This document shows, one piece after another, positions 8,175 to 16,878 of a stretch of 64,000 nucleotides of DNA. The notes beneath the pieces are model-generated. The model saw nothing but the letters and a program-made list of their open reading frames with translations. It did no database searches and was not told the origin of the DNA. The translations under genes were made by a program, and so were the position numbers. The number at the start of each line of letters is the position of its first letter. Position 1 is the stretch's first letter. The stretch comes from JAEXOD01 sp963663265 (lineage in GTDB: Bacteria; Bacteroidota; Ignavibacteria; Ignavibacteriales; Melioribacteraceae). Where the stretch lies: the NCBI GenBank assembly GCA_963663265.2, contig CAXXXM010000002.1, forward strand, positions 124,001-188,000, read 5' to 3'.

Positions 8175-8301
8175 AAAAATTGAGACTCAAATATAACACT
8201 TTTTTAATCTAAGTGCAAATACTTTTTCTCTCTTTTCAAAAACTTTTTTAAGAACAAAAATTTAGACTGTTAAAATAATAAATGTGGAATATATATGCAA
8301 G

Positions 8302-8365
8302 TTTTTTTTAAAAAATACTTCGTATTTTTAAAAAAAGTGATTGGTAATTGGTGATTCGTGATTGG
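8302..8365 (+). repeat. AT-rich long hairpin plus GTRATTN heptamer array
   Basis: A long A/T inverted repeat (8302-8336, loop TTC, about 15 pairs with one bulge) leads directly into four tandem heptamers of the form GTRATTN (8337-8365). The pattern decays but stays recognisable through about 8505 (GTGAATA, GTAATTC, GTGGTTA, GTGATCA and similar). This fills the roughly 380-bp gap between tRNA-Leu and the S23-like gene. The array is the reverse complement of the one on the other side of that gene (8964-8985). Confidence 0.75.
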
Positions 8366-8551
8366 AAGACAAACATAGTGAATAGTAATTCGTGGTTAGT
8401 GATCAGGAAAACTCAAAGTAGTGAACAGTAAAAAATGGTAATTAGTAATTGGAACAACACAAACCGATAATTAATGATTAGCGAACAGTGATTTGTTGTT
8501 AGTTGCAAAATATTTTATCACTGACAATATAACTGCTTTTATAAAATTATA

Positions 8552-8914
8552 TTAAACTTTTTCTTTAACTGATTTAATCAATTTAACAAGCATTTTACTA
8601 ATTGAATTGAGTTCTGTATTCAACTGTTCAAATTCTTCTTGTTTTATAAAACCAAGATTTTTTGAAATCAATAATTGAGTATCTAATTCACTTGCTGAAC
8701 CAAGAGAAATATATAAAAACTGAACCAACTCTTTTGAATGGCTTCGTGCAGCTCCCTCAGCGATATTAGAAGGAATAGAAACCGCTGATCTTCTAATTTG
8801 ATTAGTTAAACCATATATTTCAGAGGAAGGAAATTTTTGAGTTATTTTATAGATCTCACTTACAAATTCAATACTTTTCTGCCAAACCATTAAATCCTTA
8901 TGAGATTGCATCAC
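8552..8914 (-). CDS. Four-helix-bundle protein, S23 / 23S rRNA intervening-sequence family
   Basis: A 120-residue all-helical protein with the family hallmarks: N-terminal LMVWQKSIEFVSEIYKIT, then GLTNQIRRSAVSIPSNIAEG (the strongest signature), then a QFLYISLGSASELDTQL helix. Known: this family was first found encoded inside 23S rRNA intervening sequences and is related to Avd of diversity-generating retroelements; its cellular role is unclear. No reverse transcriptase or rRNA is nearby. It stands alone among repeats: a CAATCAC heptamer array starts 50 bases upstream and a GTRATTN array lies downstream. A second, divergent member is at 40312-40665. Confidence 0.88.
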   Translation of the reverse strand: MMQSHKDLMVWQKSIEFVSEIYKITQKFPSSEIYGLTNQIRRSAVSIPSNIAEGAARSHSKELVQFLYISLGSASELDTQLLISKNLGFIKQEEFEQLNTELNSISKMLVKLIKSVKEKV

Positions 8915-8963
8915 TCCTCCATTCTTTTTGGTTTAAAATAGTAATATAGCAAAATAATCTTTA

Positions 8964-8985
8964 AATCACCAATCACCAATCACCA
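8964..8985 (+). repeat. CAATCAC heptamer array
   Basis: Three tandem copies of the heptamer written CAATCAC on the plus strand, reverse complement of the GTGATTG units at 8337-8365. It lies between the S23-like gene and the remains of the methyltransferase, and supplies the last codons and the stop of the methyltransferase remnant. Confidence 0.75.
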
Positions 8986-9580
8986 TGATGCTTTTCGTAA
9001 ATCCCAAAAACTTCTCTTTAACAATTTTGGAGTTTGGAAATAGCTTTTTTGCTTTACTTACTGATAACAAAGGCTTTTCCACCAATAATTACAGTCGAGT
9101 ACTTCCAGCGGAGACCTATAAACATTTTAAGTGATTTTGGTAAATACTGAAAGAATGGAAATAAAAAATGTTGTTCTATTGGAAAGTGCTAATAAGGAGT
9201 TTGGATAAAGTATGATTTCCCTACTCTCTGTACTTCATCTGCAAATTGTTTTTGTTTTTCTAAATTGCCCACATGCTCTATTACAGAATTAGAAAAAACA
9301 ATATCATAGCTTTTATCTTTGAAAGGCAACATACAGCCATCAGCTACAACGTATAAGTGCTTGGGTGATTTCTCTCCAAAGGTAATATTAAGCACGGAAA
9401 CATTATTTTCGAAACGGAATTTTCCCAAATAACATGAGTCCCTCCAACATCTAAAATCTTTTTACCTGCCGGATTAAGATTATTAACAAAAACTTCAAAA
9501 CGTTTAGCACGCAAATTAGCACTTAAAGAATTTGGATTTTGATCATCAGCCGATTGCTTAAACTTCAAGAAAGGATTCAT
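8966..9580 (-). pseudogene. Frameshifted class I SAM-dependent methyltransferase
   Basis: Segments of one methyltransferase can be read in different frames. From 9580: MNPFLKFKQSADDQ, then FVNNLNPAGKKILDVGGTHV (SAM-binding motif I). After a frameshift near 9425: YVVADGCMLPFKDKSYDIVF and SNSVIEHVG (motifs II-III), ending YFIQTPY at a stop (9189). After a further shift: FPIEQHFLFPFFQYLPKSLK and STVIIGGKAFVIS. After another shift: SKAKKLFPNSKIVKEKFLGF, ending inside the heptamer array at 8966. At least three frame disruptions make it a pseudogene. The parent gene would be about 200 codons, of the kind often found in glycan loci. Confidence 0.82.
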
Positions 9581-9649
9581 ATTTATTCCAAATAAACGAT
9601 TACCAAAAATAAGGAATATTTTTCAATTACGTAAACTATGTTGATTTTT

Positions 9650-9760
9650 TTCCTTCGCCCTATTGCCGTCAACCTGTCTTCTTTTACCTACTACCTCATA
9701 CCTCTTCCCTTCAGCCTTTTACCTTTTTCCCATTCCCTTTCCCCTGCCTTTCACCTTTTA
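9650..9760 (+). repeat. Degenerate pyrimidine-rich repeat tract
   Basis: About 110 bases of near-tandem CCTTTTACC-like and CTTCCCTTC-like words (for example CCTTTTACCTTTTTCC and CCTTTCACCTTTT) on the plus strand, without clear coding potential. It fills the gap between the methyltransferase remnant and the tRNA-Met terminator and resembles, in style, the other heptamer-type arrays of the window, though the period is less regular. Confidence 0.5.
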
Positions 9761-9765
9761 AAACG

Positions 9766-9790
9766 AAAAAAGCTGTAATTGCTTACAGCT
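9766..9790 (-). terminator. Terminator of tRNA-Met
   Basis: AGCTGTAA (9771-9778) and TTACAGCT (9783-9790) form a perfect 8-bp stem with a four-base loop; on the minus strand it is followed by TTTTT (9766-9770). It begins four bases after the tRNA-Met 3' end, a standard intrinsic terminator. Confidence 0.8.
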
Positions 9791-9793
9791 TTG

Positions 9794-9867
9794 TGGGCCT
9801 GCACGGAATCGAACCGCGGACCCTCTGATTATGAGTCAGATGCTCTAACCGACTGAGCTACAGGCCC
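9794..9867 (-). tRNA. tRNA-Met (anticodon CAT)
   Basis: A 74-nt cloverleaf: acceptor GGGCCTG/CAGGCCC (perfect), D arm GCTCAGTCGGTTAGAGC, anticodon stem TCTGA/TCAGA around CTCATAA (anticodon CAT), T arm with GGTTCGATTCC, discriminator A, no encoded CCA. It lacks the three GC pairs next to the anticodon typical of the initiator, so it is elongator Met, or possibly Ile with a lysidine-modified CAU; sequence alone does not decide. Confidence 0.92.
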
Positions 9868-9932
9868 CTAATAATTTAGATTTTAAAAATACAAATATTT
9901 TAATGCTTTTGCAATAGTAAAATTTGAAAATA

Positions 9933-11597
9933 TCATTGATTTATTATAAAAAACACTAACATTGAAATTGGAAAAACAAAAGAAGAATAAAATATATATT
10001 TTGATGATTTTGGATATAGAACACTTAAAATTTTAAACCATAAATAACAGACATATCCAAGGAACAAACTCTCACTTAAAAAATCCGCTTCTTTAAAACT
10101 CCAAGTAGATTTTATAATAAATAAAAATGAGATAATAACAATAAGTGTTAAATCCAAGCCATTAAGGAATATTTTTGCTTTTGGTAAAAACCGATCTTTT
10201 GTAAGTAAAAATGTTATTATAAATACCGAAATTAGCCCAAAAAACAACATAAACACAGTTTTATCTTGCAACAAAGAAAGATGTACAGGCAAAATAATTT
10301 TATTAACTTCAACAATATTTAGTATAAAAAATATTGCTGCATTAAAAAAGAAATAAATTTCGTTTATAATATGCGACTTGCGATTATGCCAAATTGCCAT
10401 TCCCAAAATTGCAAATCCAAAGCCTAATAAAAACTTTAATTCTAAATCAGAAAAAGAATTATGAGTATTAATAGCTAAAATAAATAATAATAAAATAAAA
10501 AATGTAGATATATATAAAAATGATTTTTTATATATATTATTATAACTTATTGGAAATACAAAATTACTTTTAGCATCATTCTTAAATTTATTAAATACTG
10601 AAACAGTAGCTAATATTTTCTTCACTGAGAGTAACAAAATAACCATTACAAAAAAAATTAAAGTAATAACAACTGAGTTCCCTTTGTAATAGAAAATAGC
10701 CAAGGTTAAAAAAGCTAATGAAATAAATTGAATTGTAAAAACTGTTGTTTTGTGCTTTACATTATTATGAAAAATAATGTGATGTAAGTGATTGTTATCC
10801 GGTAAAAAAGGATTCTTTTTGTCAAATAAACGATGAAAAATAACTTTTAACGTATCAATTATTGGAACTGCCAATATAAAAATCGGGAATGTTAAATCCA
10901 AGTGTTTATTTGTACTATTTATACTTAAACTAAGGGTTAAAAATACAAGCGAAAAACCTAAAAATAAAGACCCAGTATCCCCTAAAAATATTCTGGCAGG
11001 AAATGCATTGTATTTTAGAAACCCTAACACAGAACCGGCTAATATTATTGAAGCCATAAATACAAAATAATTATTGCTAATGCTTGCAACTGCACTAATA
11101 AATATTAAAACTAACAGAGAAAATCCGGAAACTAAACCATCCATTCCATCCATAAGGTTAATAGAATTGATAGTACCAAGCATAAACAAAAACAAAATTG
11201 GCAAACTTAAACCATACGGAATGTTAACCCCAAACATAAACATAGTATTATATTTAGGCAGAATAAACGACATTAAAAATATAACACTTATTGTTTGAAG
11301 AACCACTTTAACATACCATTTAAGCCCAATCATGTCATCAACAATGCCACAAAAAACAATAAACAGATAACCAATTATTACAAACCTAATATTGTTTAAA
11401 TCACCATAAAAACTAAACAATACAATAGAGAATACACTAAAAATTACTAAACCACCCATCCGAGGAATAGTTCCTTTGTGTATTTTCCTCTTATTAGGTA
11501 TATCAACTATCCCGTTTTTAGTTAATAATTCAATTAAATACGGAGTAGAAAATATTGTTAATATAAAACTTATAAGAAATATTAGTAAAAATATCAT
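9933..11597 (-). CDS. WecA/MraY-family sugar-1-phosphate transferase with C-terminal membrane extension
   Basis: Polytopic enzyme that moves a sugar-1-phosphate from a UDP-sugar to undecaprenyl phosphate, starting synthesis of the surface glycan. The family motifs are present: KRKIHKGTIPRMGGLVIFSV (about 36), GIVDDMIGLKW (about 88, catalytic Asp pair), INLMDGMDGLVSGF (about 147), FLGDTGSLFLGF (about 205) and NNHLHH (about 268). The catalytic part is about 340 residues; the remaining 200 add several further membrane helices with no motif I recognise. It is the last gene of the polysaccharide locus, and its ATG overlaps the upstream stop (TGATG). Confidence 0.9.
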   Translation of the reverse strand: MIFLLIFLISFILTIFSTPYLIELLTKNGIVDIPNKRKIHKGTIPRMGGLVIFSVFSIVLFSFYGDLNNIRFVIIGYLFIVFCGIVDDMIGLKWYVKVVLQTISVIFLMSFILPKYNTMFMFGVNIPYGLSLPILFLFMLGTINSINLMDGMDGLVSGFSLLVLIFISAVASISNNYFVFMASIILAGSVLGFLKYNAFPARIFLGDTGSLFLGFSLVFLTLSLSINSTNKHLDLTFPIFILAVPIIDTLKVIFHRLFDKKNPFLPDNNHLHHIIFHNNVKHKTTVFTIQFISLAFLTLAIFYYKGNSVVITLIFFVMVILLLSVKKILATVSVFNKFKNDAKSNFVFPISYNNIYKKSFLYISTFFILLLFILAINTHNSFSDLELKFLLGFGFAILGMAIWHNRKSHIINEIYFFFNAAIFFILNIVEVNKIILPVHLSLLQDKTVFMLFFGLISVFIITFLLTKDRFLPKAKIFLNGLDLTLIVIISFLFIIKSTWSFKEADFLSESLFLGYVCYLWFKILSVLYPKSSKYIFYSSFVFPISMLVFFIINQ

Positions 11598-13036
11598 CAG
11601 TATAAACCGAAACTTAATCCAATATTTAAGTAATTTTTGTCAATATAACCATATTCGGTTTGAAATCGGTTTGTATTTTTGAAAAGATGTTGATATTCCA
11701 AAAAGAACTGCAATGGATGAAAAGGTGTATATTTTAATTGAAGTTCAAAGGCTTCATAAATACTTTTAGTACCATATAAAAATGGTGGATTTGGAAGCGT
11801 ATATTGTTCATCAACAGTCTCCTTTTTTCCTTTCCTAATGTAATCATACATTATTTTAGCAGAAAGTTTATCAAAGAATAATTGTTCATATTCAACATGA
11901 AATTGTTCTGTGTTACTACCAATCCAATGCCCCAACTGATATCCAGAACTATAATAGGTTTGAGCCGGATTAAAATTATTATATACAAATGGGTTTATTC
12001 TTGTATATTCAATAGAAAACTTATTATTATTAACAAGAATATTATTTTTTTGCAACCCTATTGTAAAACCTAAATGCTTGGTACCGCCATTATCACCTGA
12101 AAGCACTTTACCAAGTTGTAGTTCATCAATAAATAGGGTACTGTATATTTCGCTTGAATACTGAGGAATTGAGTATTTTATATCTCCGAATATTTGGGCA
12201 TTATCACCATTATCACCATTAGATAAGTAGTGATCTGACAACCTATAAAAATTAATCGGTAAAATATATAACAACTCAATATTATCACTATAAACCATTG
12301 ATTCACCTAAAGTAACTTCTAAGTTTTTCCATGGCAAAACAGTTATATAATGAAGAGCTAAATATTTTTTTCTGCTATCATAAGTTTTGCTATAAGACTT
12401 AACAATTGCTCCAGTATATTTAATTGTATTTGAATCAACCAACCCCGAATTTAACCAAGCGTGTATATATTTAAACTTTAACCATTTTGTCGGTTGATAA
12501 TCTAAGCTAATAAATGGAAAAGAAGGGGCTTTATTTGACATAATAAGCTGTCCATCATGTCCACTTCCAATAGAAAAATAATCTTTACCAACAGCAATTT
12601 TGCCATTACTCCATTCATAGTTCATATTGATTATTAATTCACTATAATCACCCAATACAACCTGATGTATACCTGTTTCTCTTGAAAACCTTCTAAATTT
12701 TAACGGACTATTCCATTTTTCATGATTATCATAAAACAAAAATTTGTAATTTATGTTTTTAAAAGCTTTTCCGTATAAATTAATACCATTACCTGTGTGA
12801 AAAATAGTATTGTCTTCAGAAATCCTATAATTACCAATGAGAACTGGATTAATTATAATACTAAATTCACTATCATAATAAGAGAAAAGATATAATGAAT
12901 CATTATTAAATTTAATCCAAAAGTCTTCATGATTATTATATTGATTTTGTTGAGAAAAAATCGGGTTATGAAAACTCGTCAATGTTAAAATTATTGGAAG
13001 CAAAAACCAATTAACATTGCTAATAAATTTACACAT
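11597..13036 (-). CDS. Wzi-like capsule assembly outer-membrane protein
   Basis: A 479-residue protein with a signal peptide (about residues 1-28, cleavage near PIFSQ) and then alternating short beta strands typical of an outer-membrane barrel. The segment AVGKDYFSIGSGHDGQLIMS followed by NKAPSFPFISLDYQP resembles the Wzi family, which holds or organises capsule at the cell surface. It lies between a glycosyltransferase (8-base overlap) and the WecA-like gene. The barrel nature is fairly clear; the Wzi assignment is from motif likeness and context. Confidence 0.75.
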   Translation of the reverse strand: MCKFISNVNWFLLPIILTLTSFHNPIFSQQNQYNNHEDFWIKFNNDSLYLFSYYDSEFSIIINPVLIGNYRISEDNTIFHTGNGINLYGKAFKNINYKFLFYDNHEKWNSPLKFRRFSRETGIHQVVLGDYSELIINMNYEWSNGKIAVGKDYFSIGSGHDGQLIMSNKAPSFPFISLDYQPTKWLKFKYIHAWLNSGLVDSNTIKYTGAIVKSYSKTYDSRKKYLALHYITVLPWKNLEVTLGESMVYSDNIELLYILPINFYRLSDHYLSNGDNGDNAQIFGDIKYSIPQYSSEIYSTLFIDELQLGKVLSGDNGGTKHLGFTIGLQKNNILVNNNKFSIEYTRINPFVYNNFNPAQTYYSSGYQLGHWIGSNTEQFHVEYEQLFFDKLSAKIMYDYIRKGKKETVDEQYTLPNPPFLYGTKSIYEAFELQLKYTPFHPLQFFLEYQHLFKNTNRFQTEYGYIDKNYLNIGLSFGLY

Positions 13037-14102
13037 TAAATATTCTTTTATAACTATCAGTGATTAATTCCCATGTATATCTTTTGTTTGCAATTTGCTC
13101 AAGCTGTACGCCTATTTCTGTACTAATCATTTTGCTATTATTAATTATTCTATGCAATTCTTGCGATGATTTAAAAAACAATGCTTTTTCTTCCGTAGTA
13201 TATCTATTTGTTTCAACATCAAACGAGATTATCGGTTTTCCAAAAAACATTGCCTCTATAAGTGATGGTGCAGATCCACATTCTGAATGAGTATGAATAT
13301 AACAATAAGCAGCTGTTCTAAGTGTATTTAAAACCTCAATATCGTAAATAGCATCTAATAAAAGTATATTAGCGTAACCCTTGTACATATCTTTAAGATC
13401 TTTACCATATTCAGAAACATTCCAATTAGAAATTATTACAAGTTTTTTGTCTTTAATAGAAGAAAAAGCTTCTAATAAAAGATGAATATTATTATCCTTT
13501 TGAGCACGTGCTATACTTAAAAAATACCCATTATTAGATAAAGAATATTTATCTAAAATAACAGTATTAACTATTTTGGTAATATGATTCCCACCATAAG
13601 CAATTAATTCAGATTGTTTTTTATAAACCTCTAACACATAATCAATAAAAACCTGATTATCAGCTACAATAAAATCCGAATAATTAACTCCGATTTTTTC
13701 AGCAAATTTCAAATAAGACAATACAAATTTATTCCATTTAGATCGTTTCCATTCAAACCCGCCAAAATTAAAAGCTATTTTCATTCCCGATAACTTTACT
13801 ATTGGGAAAATTAATGTACCAGATGCTCCAAGCACCAAACTAAATTTACAAATAAATTGGGCATGTAATAATGAAACCATGTCATAAATTATACTTTGCC
13901 AACCATTTGCCTTAAATGGCATATAAATAAGATTAGCCCCAAATAACATTTTAACACGTTTATTTTTTTCTGTTTTAGGACAATATACAAAAAATTCATA
14001 ATCATCTGCTAGATACTTAACCAGATAGTTAGTTAAAGTTTCAAAACCACCGTACTTAGCAGGTAAACCATTTGTGCCAATGATTGCAATTTTTTTTTTC
14101 AA
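13029..14102 (-). CDS. Glycosyltransferase (DUF1972-type, rhamnosyltransferase-like)
   Basis: GT-B glycosyltransferase adding a sugar to the lipid-linked repeat unit. The N-terminal KKKIAIIGTNGLPAKYGGFE followed by TLTNYLVKYL is the signature of the DUF1972 group that includes streptococcal Cps2T-type rhamnosyltransferases. The C-terminal donor domain has SGCG-like spacing ending HSECGSAPSLIEAMFFGKP (about 280-300). I choose the TTG at 14102, which overlaps the rmlD stop (TTGA) and gives 357 residues starting at the conserved motif; an ATG at 14156 would add 18 atypical residues overlapping rmlD. Acceptor and donor cannot be read from the sequence. Confidence 0.85.
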   Translation of the reverse strand: MKKKIAIIGTNGLPAKYGGFETLTNYLVKYLADDYEFFVYCPKTEKNKRVKMLFGANLIYMPFKANGWQSIIYDMVSLLHAQFICKFSLVLGASGTLIFPIVKLSGMKIAFNFGGFEWKRSKWNKFVLSYLKFAEKIGVNYSDFIVADNQVFIDYVLEVYKKQSELIAYGGNHITKIVNTVILDKYSLSNNGYFLSIARAQKDNNIHLLLEAFSSIKDKKLVIISNWNVSEYGKDLKDMYKGYANILLLDAIYDIEVLNTLRTAAYCYIHTHSECGSAPSLIEAMFFGKPIISFDVETNRYTTEEKALFFKSSQELHRIINNSKMISTEIGVQLEQIANKRYTWELITDSYKRIFNV

Positions 14103-14998
14103 TCTAAATAACCTAAGTAATAATCGTTGATATATTCTCGTAAAGCAATTTTCCAATCTTTCATTACATTAATTTTACGTAAATCTAATTTTTTATTAAC
14201 TAATCTTTCGCATGGTGGACGATCTGCGAAATACTCTTTAGCAAAATAAGAGGAATCAACTTCAGATATTTTTACAGTATCAGTTAAATTCAAAATTTTT
14301 ATTAGCTCTTCAGCAACTTCAATTCTACTAGTTTGCCCACCACACACCATATTGTATAGACCCCACAACTCTTTCTCAATTAATATTTTCACGTTTTTTG
14401 CGAAATCGTGAGTATACGTTGGTGTACCATCTTTATCATTAACAATAAAAAGTTCTGTTTTCCCATCTTTTAACTGTTTCATAATTTTTTGGATAAACTT
14501 TTTATCCTTATTTGGACCTGCACCCATCATCCAACCCGCTCGACAAACTAAATACCTTTTTGCATTTTCAATAACAAAACGCTCACCCATATACTTTGAT
14601 CGAGCATATACTCCAAGTGGATTTGGAATATCCCAATCATCATAAAATGACTTGTTACCGTCAAAAATGCCGGCAGTACTAATATACAACACCGGTATAT
14701 TTAATTCATTTGCGATATATACTGCATTCTCAACAGCTTGAGTATTTGTAATATAAGTATCATCTTCATTTAATTCACAGTATTCCAAATCAGTATAAGC
14801 CCCTAAATGAAATAGGAAGTCAGGATTAAAGTTTTCCACATCTTTCTTGTAAGCGTTATAGTCTCTAAAATCTAAAAATTCCAACCATTTTTCGTTGACA
14901 TCTTTATCTGTACATTTCAAGATATAATCAGAACTGAATTTTTTATAAAATGCTTCTCCAAGCATTCCCCCACATCCCGCAATATAAACTTTTTTCAT
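14099..14998 (-). CDS. rmlD: dTDP-4-dehydrorhamnose reductase-like SDR
   Basis: A 299-residue extended short-chain dehydrogenase of the RmlD group: Rossmann motif GCGGMLG (8-14), YISTAGIFDG (about 103-112), the YxxxK pair in GVYARSKYMGE (about 130), and the family's GTPTYTHDFA (about 187). RmlD reduces dTDP-4-keto-L-rhamnose to dTDP-L-rhamnose. rmlC is at 27418 but rmlA and rmlB are not in this window, so either they lie elsewhere or this enzyme acts on another 4-keto sugar. It overlaps the acyltransferase upstream by ATGA. Confidence 0.85.
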   Translation of the reverse strand: MKKVYIAGCGGMLGEAFYKKFSSDYILKCTDKDVNEKWLEFLDFRDYNAYKKDVENFNPDFLFHLGAYTDLEYCELNEDDTYITNTQAVENAVYIANELNIPVLYISTAGIFDGNKSFYDDWDIPNPLGVYARSKYMGERFVIENAKRYLVCRAGWMMGAGPNKDKKFIQKIMKQLKDGKTELFIVNDKDGTPTYTHDFAKNVKILIEKELWGLYNMVCGGQTSRIEVAEELIKILNLTDTVKISEVDSSYFAKEYFADRPPCERLVNKKLDLRKINVMKDWKIALREYINDYYLGYLD

Positions 14999-15693
14999 AA
15001 TAGTCCTTTCAATTTTCTATTTTTTATCAATTTGCCAGGTATTCCTCCGAAAATCGAATAAGGAGGAACATCTTTATTTACAACACAACCAGCAGCAACA
15101 ATACTATTCATGCCAATTGTCACGCCATCTAAAATTACAACCCTAGTCCCAATCCAAACTCCATCTTCAATTTTAACTCCTATACGAGATTCGCCTTGTA
15201 GATTTATGGGTAATTCTGTGTCAGAAAAGTTGTGGTTTTCCGAAAATATTGAAACATTTGGGCCCATAATAACATTATTACCAATTTCAACCAAACCTCT
15301 TACTTGGATAAAACAATTTTGTGCAATACCAACATTGTTTCCTATAATTAATCCCTCACCGAGAGATCTAATGACACCTGTACACTCAATAATAGAATTA
15401 CTACCTAAAGAAAAATTATCTCCAATAATAATACCTCTCTTTGACAATGCCATAATGTGTATATTGTCGGCTAAGTTAAATGTTTTTCCAACAGAGATAT
15501 ACTTTGAAAATATAAGTTTAGTTTTTGCTCCTACAAACACTATACCTTTTGACTTTTTCAAAAACAATCGGTGATAAGTTCCTCTAATAACAGATAATAA
15601 TTTTACCCAAATAATATGAATAAAATCTATATTTTTTTGTGAAACATCAATTTTATAATTTTCTCGGCCCAAACGAGTAATAATCTTGGACAT
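14995..15693 (-). CDS. Hexapeptide-repeat acyltransferase (left-handed beta-helix)
   Basis: A 232-residue sugar acetyltransferase-like protein. After about 60 residues of leader it shows many I-G-x-N-x-x hexapeptides (IIGDNFSLGS, IGNNVGIAQNCFIQ, IGNNVIMGPNVSIFSE), then the acceptor loop with NHNFSD, and ends with the classic GVWIGTRVVILDGVTIG and IFGGIPGKLI. This is the WcaF/maltose acetyltransferase-type architecture that O-acetylates a glycan. Substrate unknown. It is part of the minus-strand glycan operon. Confidence 0.88.
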   Translation of the reverse strand: MSKIITRLGRENYKIDVSQKNIDFIHIIWVKLLSVIRGTYHRLFLKKSKGIVFVGAKTKLIFSKYISVGKTFNLADNIHIMALSKRGIIIGDNFSLGSNSIIECTGVIRSLGEGLIIGNNVGIAQNCFIQVRGLVEIGNNVIMGPNVSIFSENHNFSDTELPINLQGESRIGVKIEDGVWIGTRVVILDGVTIGMNSIVAAGCVVNKDVPPYSIFGGIPGKLIKNRKLKGLL

Positions 15694-15708
15694 TATTTAC
15701 TTCAAAAT

Positions 15709-16875
15709 TTAACTTCCAATTTGTTTTAATAGTTCAGTATAATTATAATAATATGTATTTTCTTTTCCTAATAGGTATTCTTGGTCTGTCAAGTGAAAAT
15801 TTTTGAAGCTTTCAGTCTTAAGAAGTTCAATGACATCGTCAATACTATCAACATATTTGCAATACTCCCCAAATACGCTATAGCTATTAGTGTATTTTTT
15901 CAATAATCTGGGATAATTTATTAAAAATACAGGAATTTTAAAACCTAACCCATTAATAAGTGCGGCACTAAAATGCCCAACAATTATTTTGGCAGATGAT
16001 ATTTGTTCGTTAAGTGGTATTTTTTTATCGAATTTGATGTTGTATTCATTCAAATATGAATATTTCTCCATATTTTCTGCCGGATGTAATCTAATATCAA
16101 AATCATAACCGTTATTCTTAGCAATTTCTATCAAATGGATAATGAATTTTTTTTCTTCTTCATATGTAATGTTTGTTAAATTCAATTTAACAAAAGGCTG
16201 ATGAATATAAAGTAATTTGTTTTTTGTTTTATTAGATAATATTTTCTTTTCAGTATCATCCACAAAAATAGGAAATCCAGCAATACATACGTTTTCATTT
16301 TCAACCCCAATTGTATTTTTATGATGAAACAAATTACTTTTAGAAAAGAAAAAATACTTATTAAATTTCAAATACCTAAATTTTCTTAATACAAGTATTT
16401 TTATAAAGTCATTAAATAATAAAAATTTTCTTTTTACAAATGAAAAAATAACAACTCTATATACAAAACGAAACAATCTTAAAATATTAAACATTCGCTT
16501 AACAATTGGAGAACTACCTGGTCTATTTCCGAAAATAAGACCATGATCATGCAAAATTGTTTTATAACCGCTCATTTTACATATATAATTTACTATAAAA
16601 TCAAAATATGACTGATAAGTAAAAAAAATCACATTTATTGGATCAAAGCATTTGATTGTAGACATAATTGAGAAAATAGAACTATCACTTATATCAATAG
16701 ATATTATTCTGTCATCATCAAAAACAAAATTATCACAATTGCACCGATCCTTTGAACTTTTTGATGAATGAAAAACAATAACGGTAAATTCATTCCTCAA
16801 GTACTTATTTATATTTTTCAATGTATAATCATACATCGACAAATTATACATTACAAATATAATGTTTCTCTTCAT
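15709..16875 (-). CDS. Probable glycosyltransferase, family not recognised
   Basis: A 388-residue soluble protein rich in Phe, Tyr, Ile and Lys. I do not recognise a named family. Two features recall GT-B enzymes of the CDP-glycerol transferase / polysialyltransferase type: a mid-protein HDHGLIFG (about 110), and a C-terminal half with RLHPAENMEKY (about 265) and GHFSAALINGLGFKIPVFLI (about 305). It sits between the polymerase gene (4-base gap) and the hexapeptide acyltransferase, so a transferase acting on the nonulosonate-containing unit is a reasonable inference. Confidence 0.6.
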   Translation of the reverse strand: MKRNIIFVMYNLSMYDYTLKNINKYLRNEFTVIVFHSSKSSKDRCNCDNFVFDDDRIISIDISDSSIFSIMSTIKCFDPINVIFFTYQSYFDFIVNYICKMSGYKTILHDHGLIFGNRPGSSPIVKRMFNILRLFRFVYRVVIFSFVKRKFLLFNDFIKILVLRKFRYLKFNKYFFFSKSNLFHHKNTIGVENENVCIAGFPIFVDDTEKKILSNKTKNKLLYIHQPFVKLNLTNITYEEEKKFIIHLIEIAKNNGYDFDIRLHPAENMEKYSYLNEYNIKFDKKIPLNEQISSAKIIVGHFSAALINGLGFKIPVFLINYPRLLKKYTNSYSVFGEYCKYVDSIDDVIELLKTESFKNFHLTDQEYLLGKENTYYYNYTELLKQIGS

Positions 16876-16878
16876 TAT

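Noticed and set aside
8552..8914. Avd of a diversity-generating retroelement
   Set aside because: No reverse transcriptase, template repeat or variable-repeat target was seen nearby; only the fold family is shared.
9794..9867. tRNA-Ile (CAU, lysidine type) as the identity of this tRNA
   Set aside because: Possible in principle, but the anticodon-loop and stem pattern is equally compatible with elongator Met and nothing decisive favours Ile, so it is listed as Met.
13029..14156. ATG at 14156 as the glycosyltransferase start
   Set aside because: It adds 18 residues read out of frame from rmlD, while TTG at 14102 starts at the conserved strand with a stop-start overlap.
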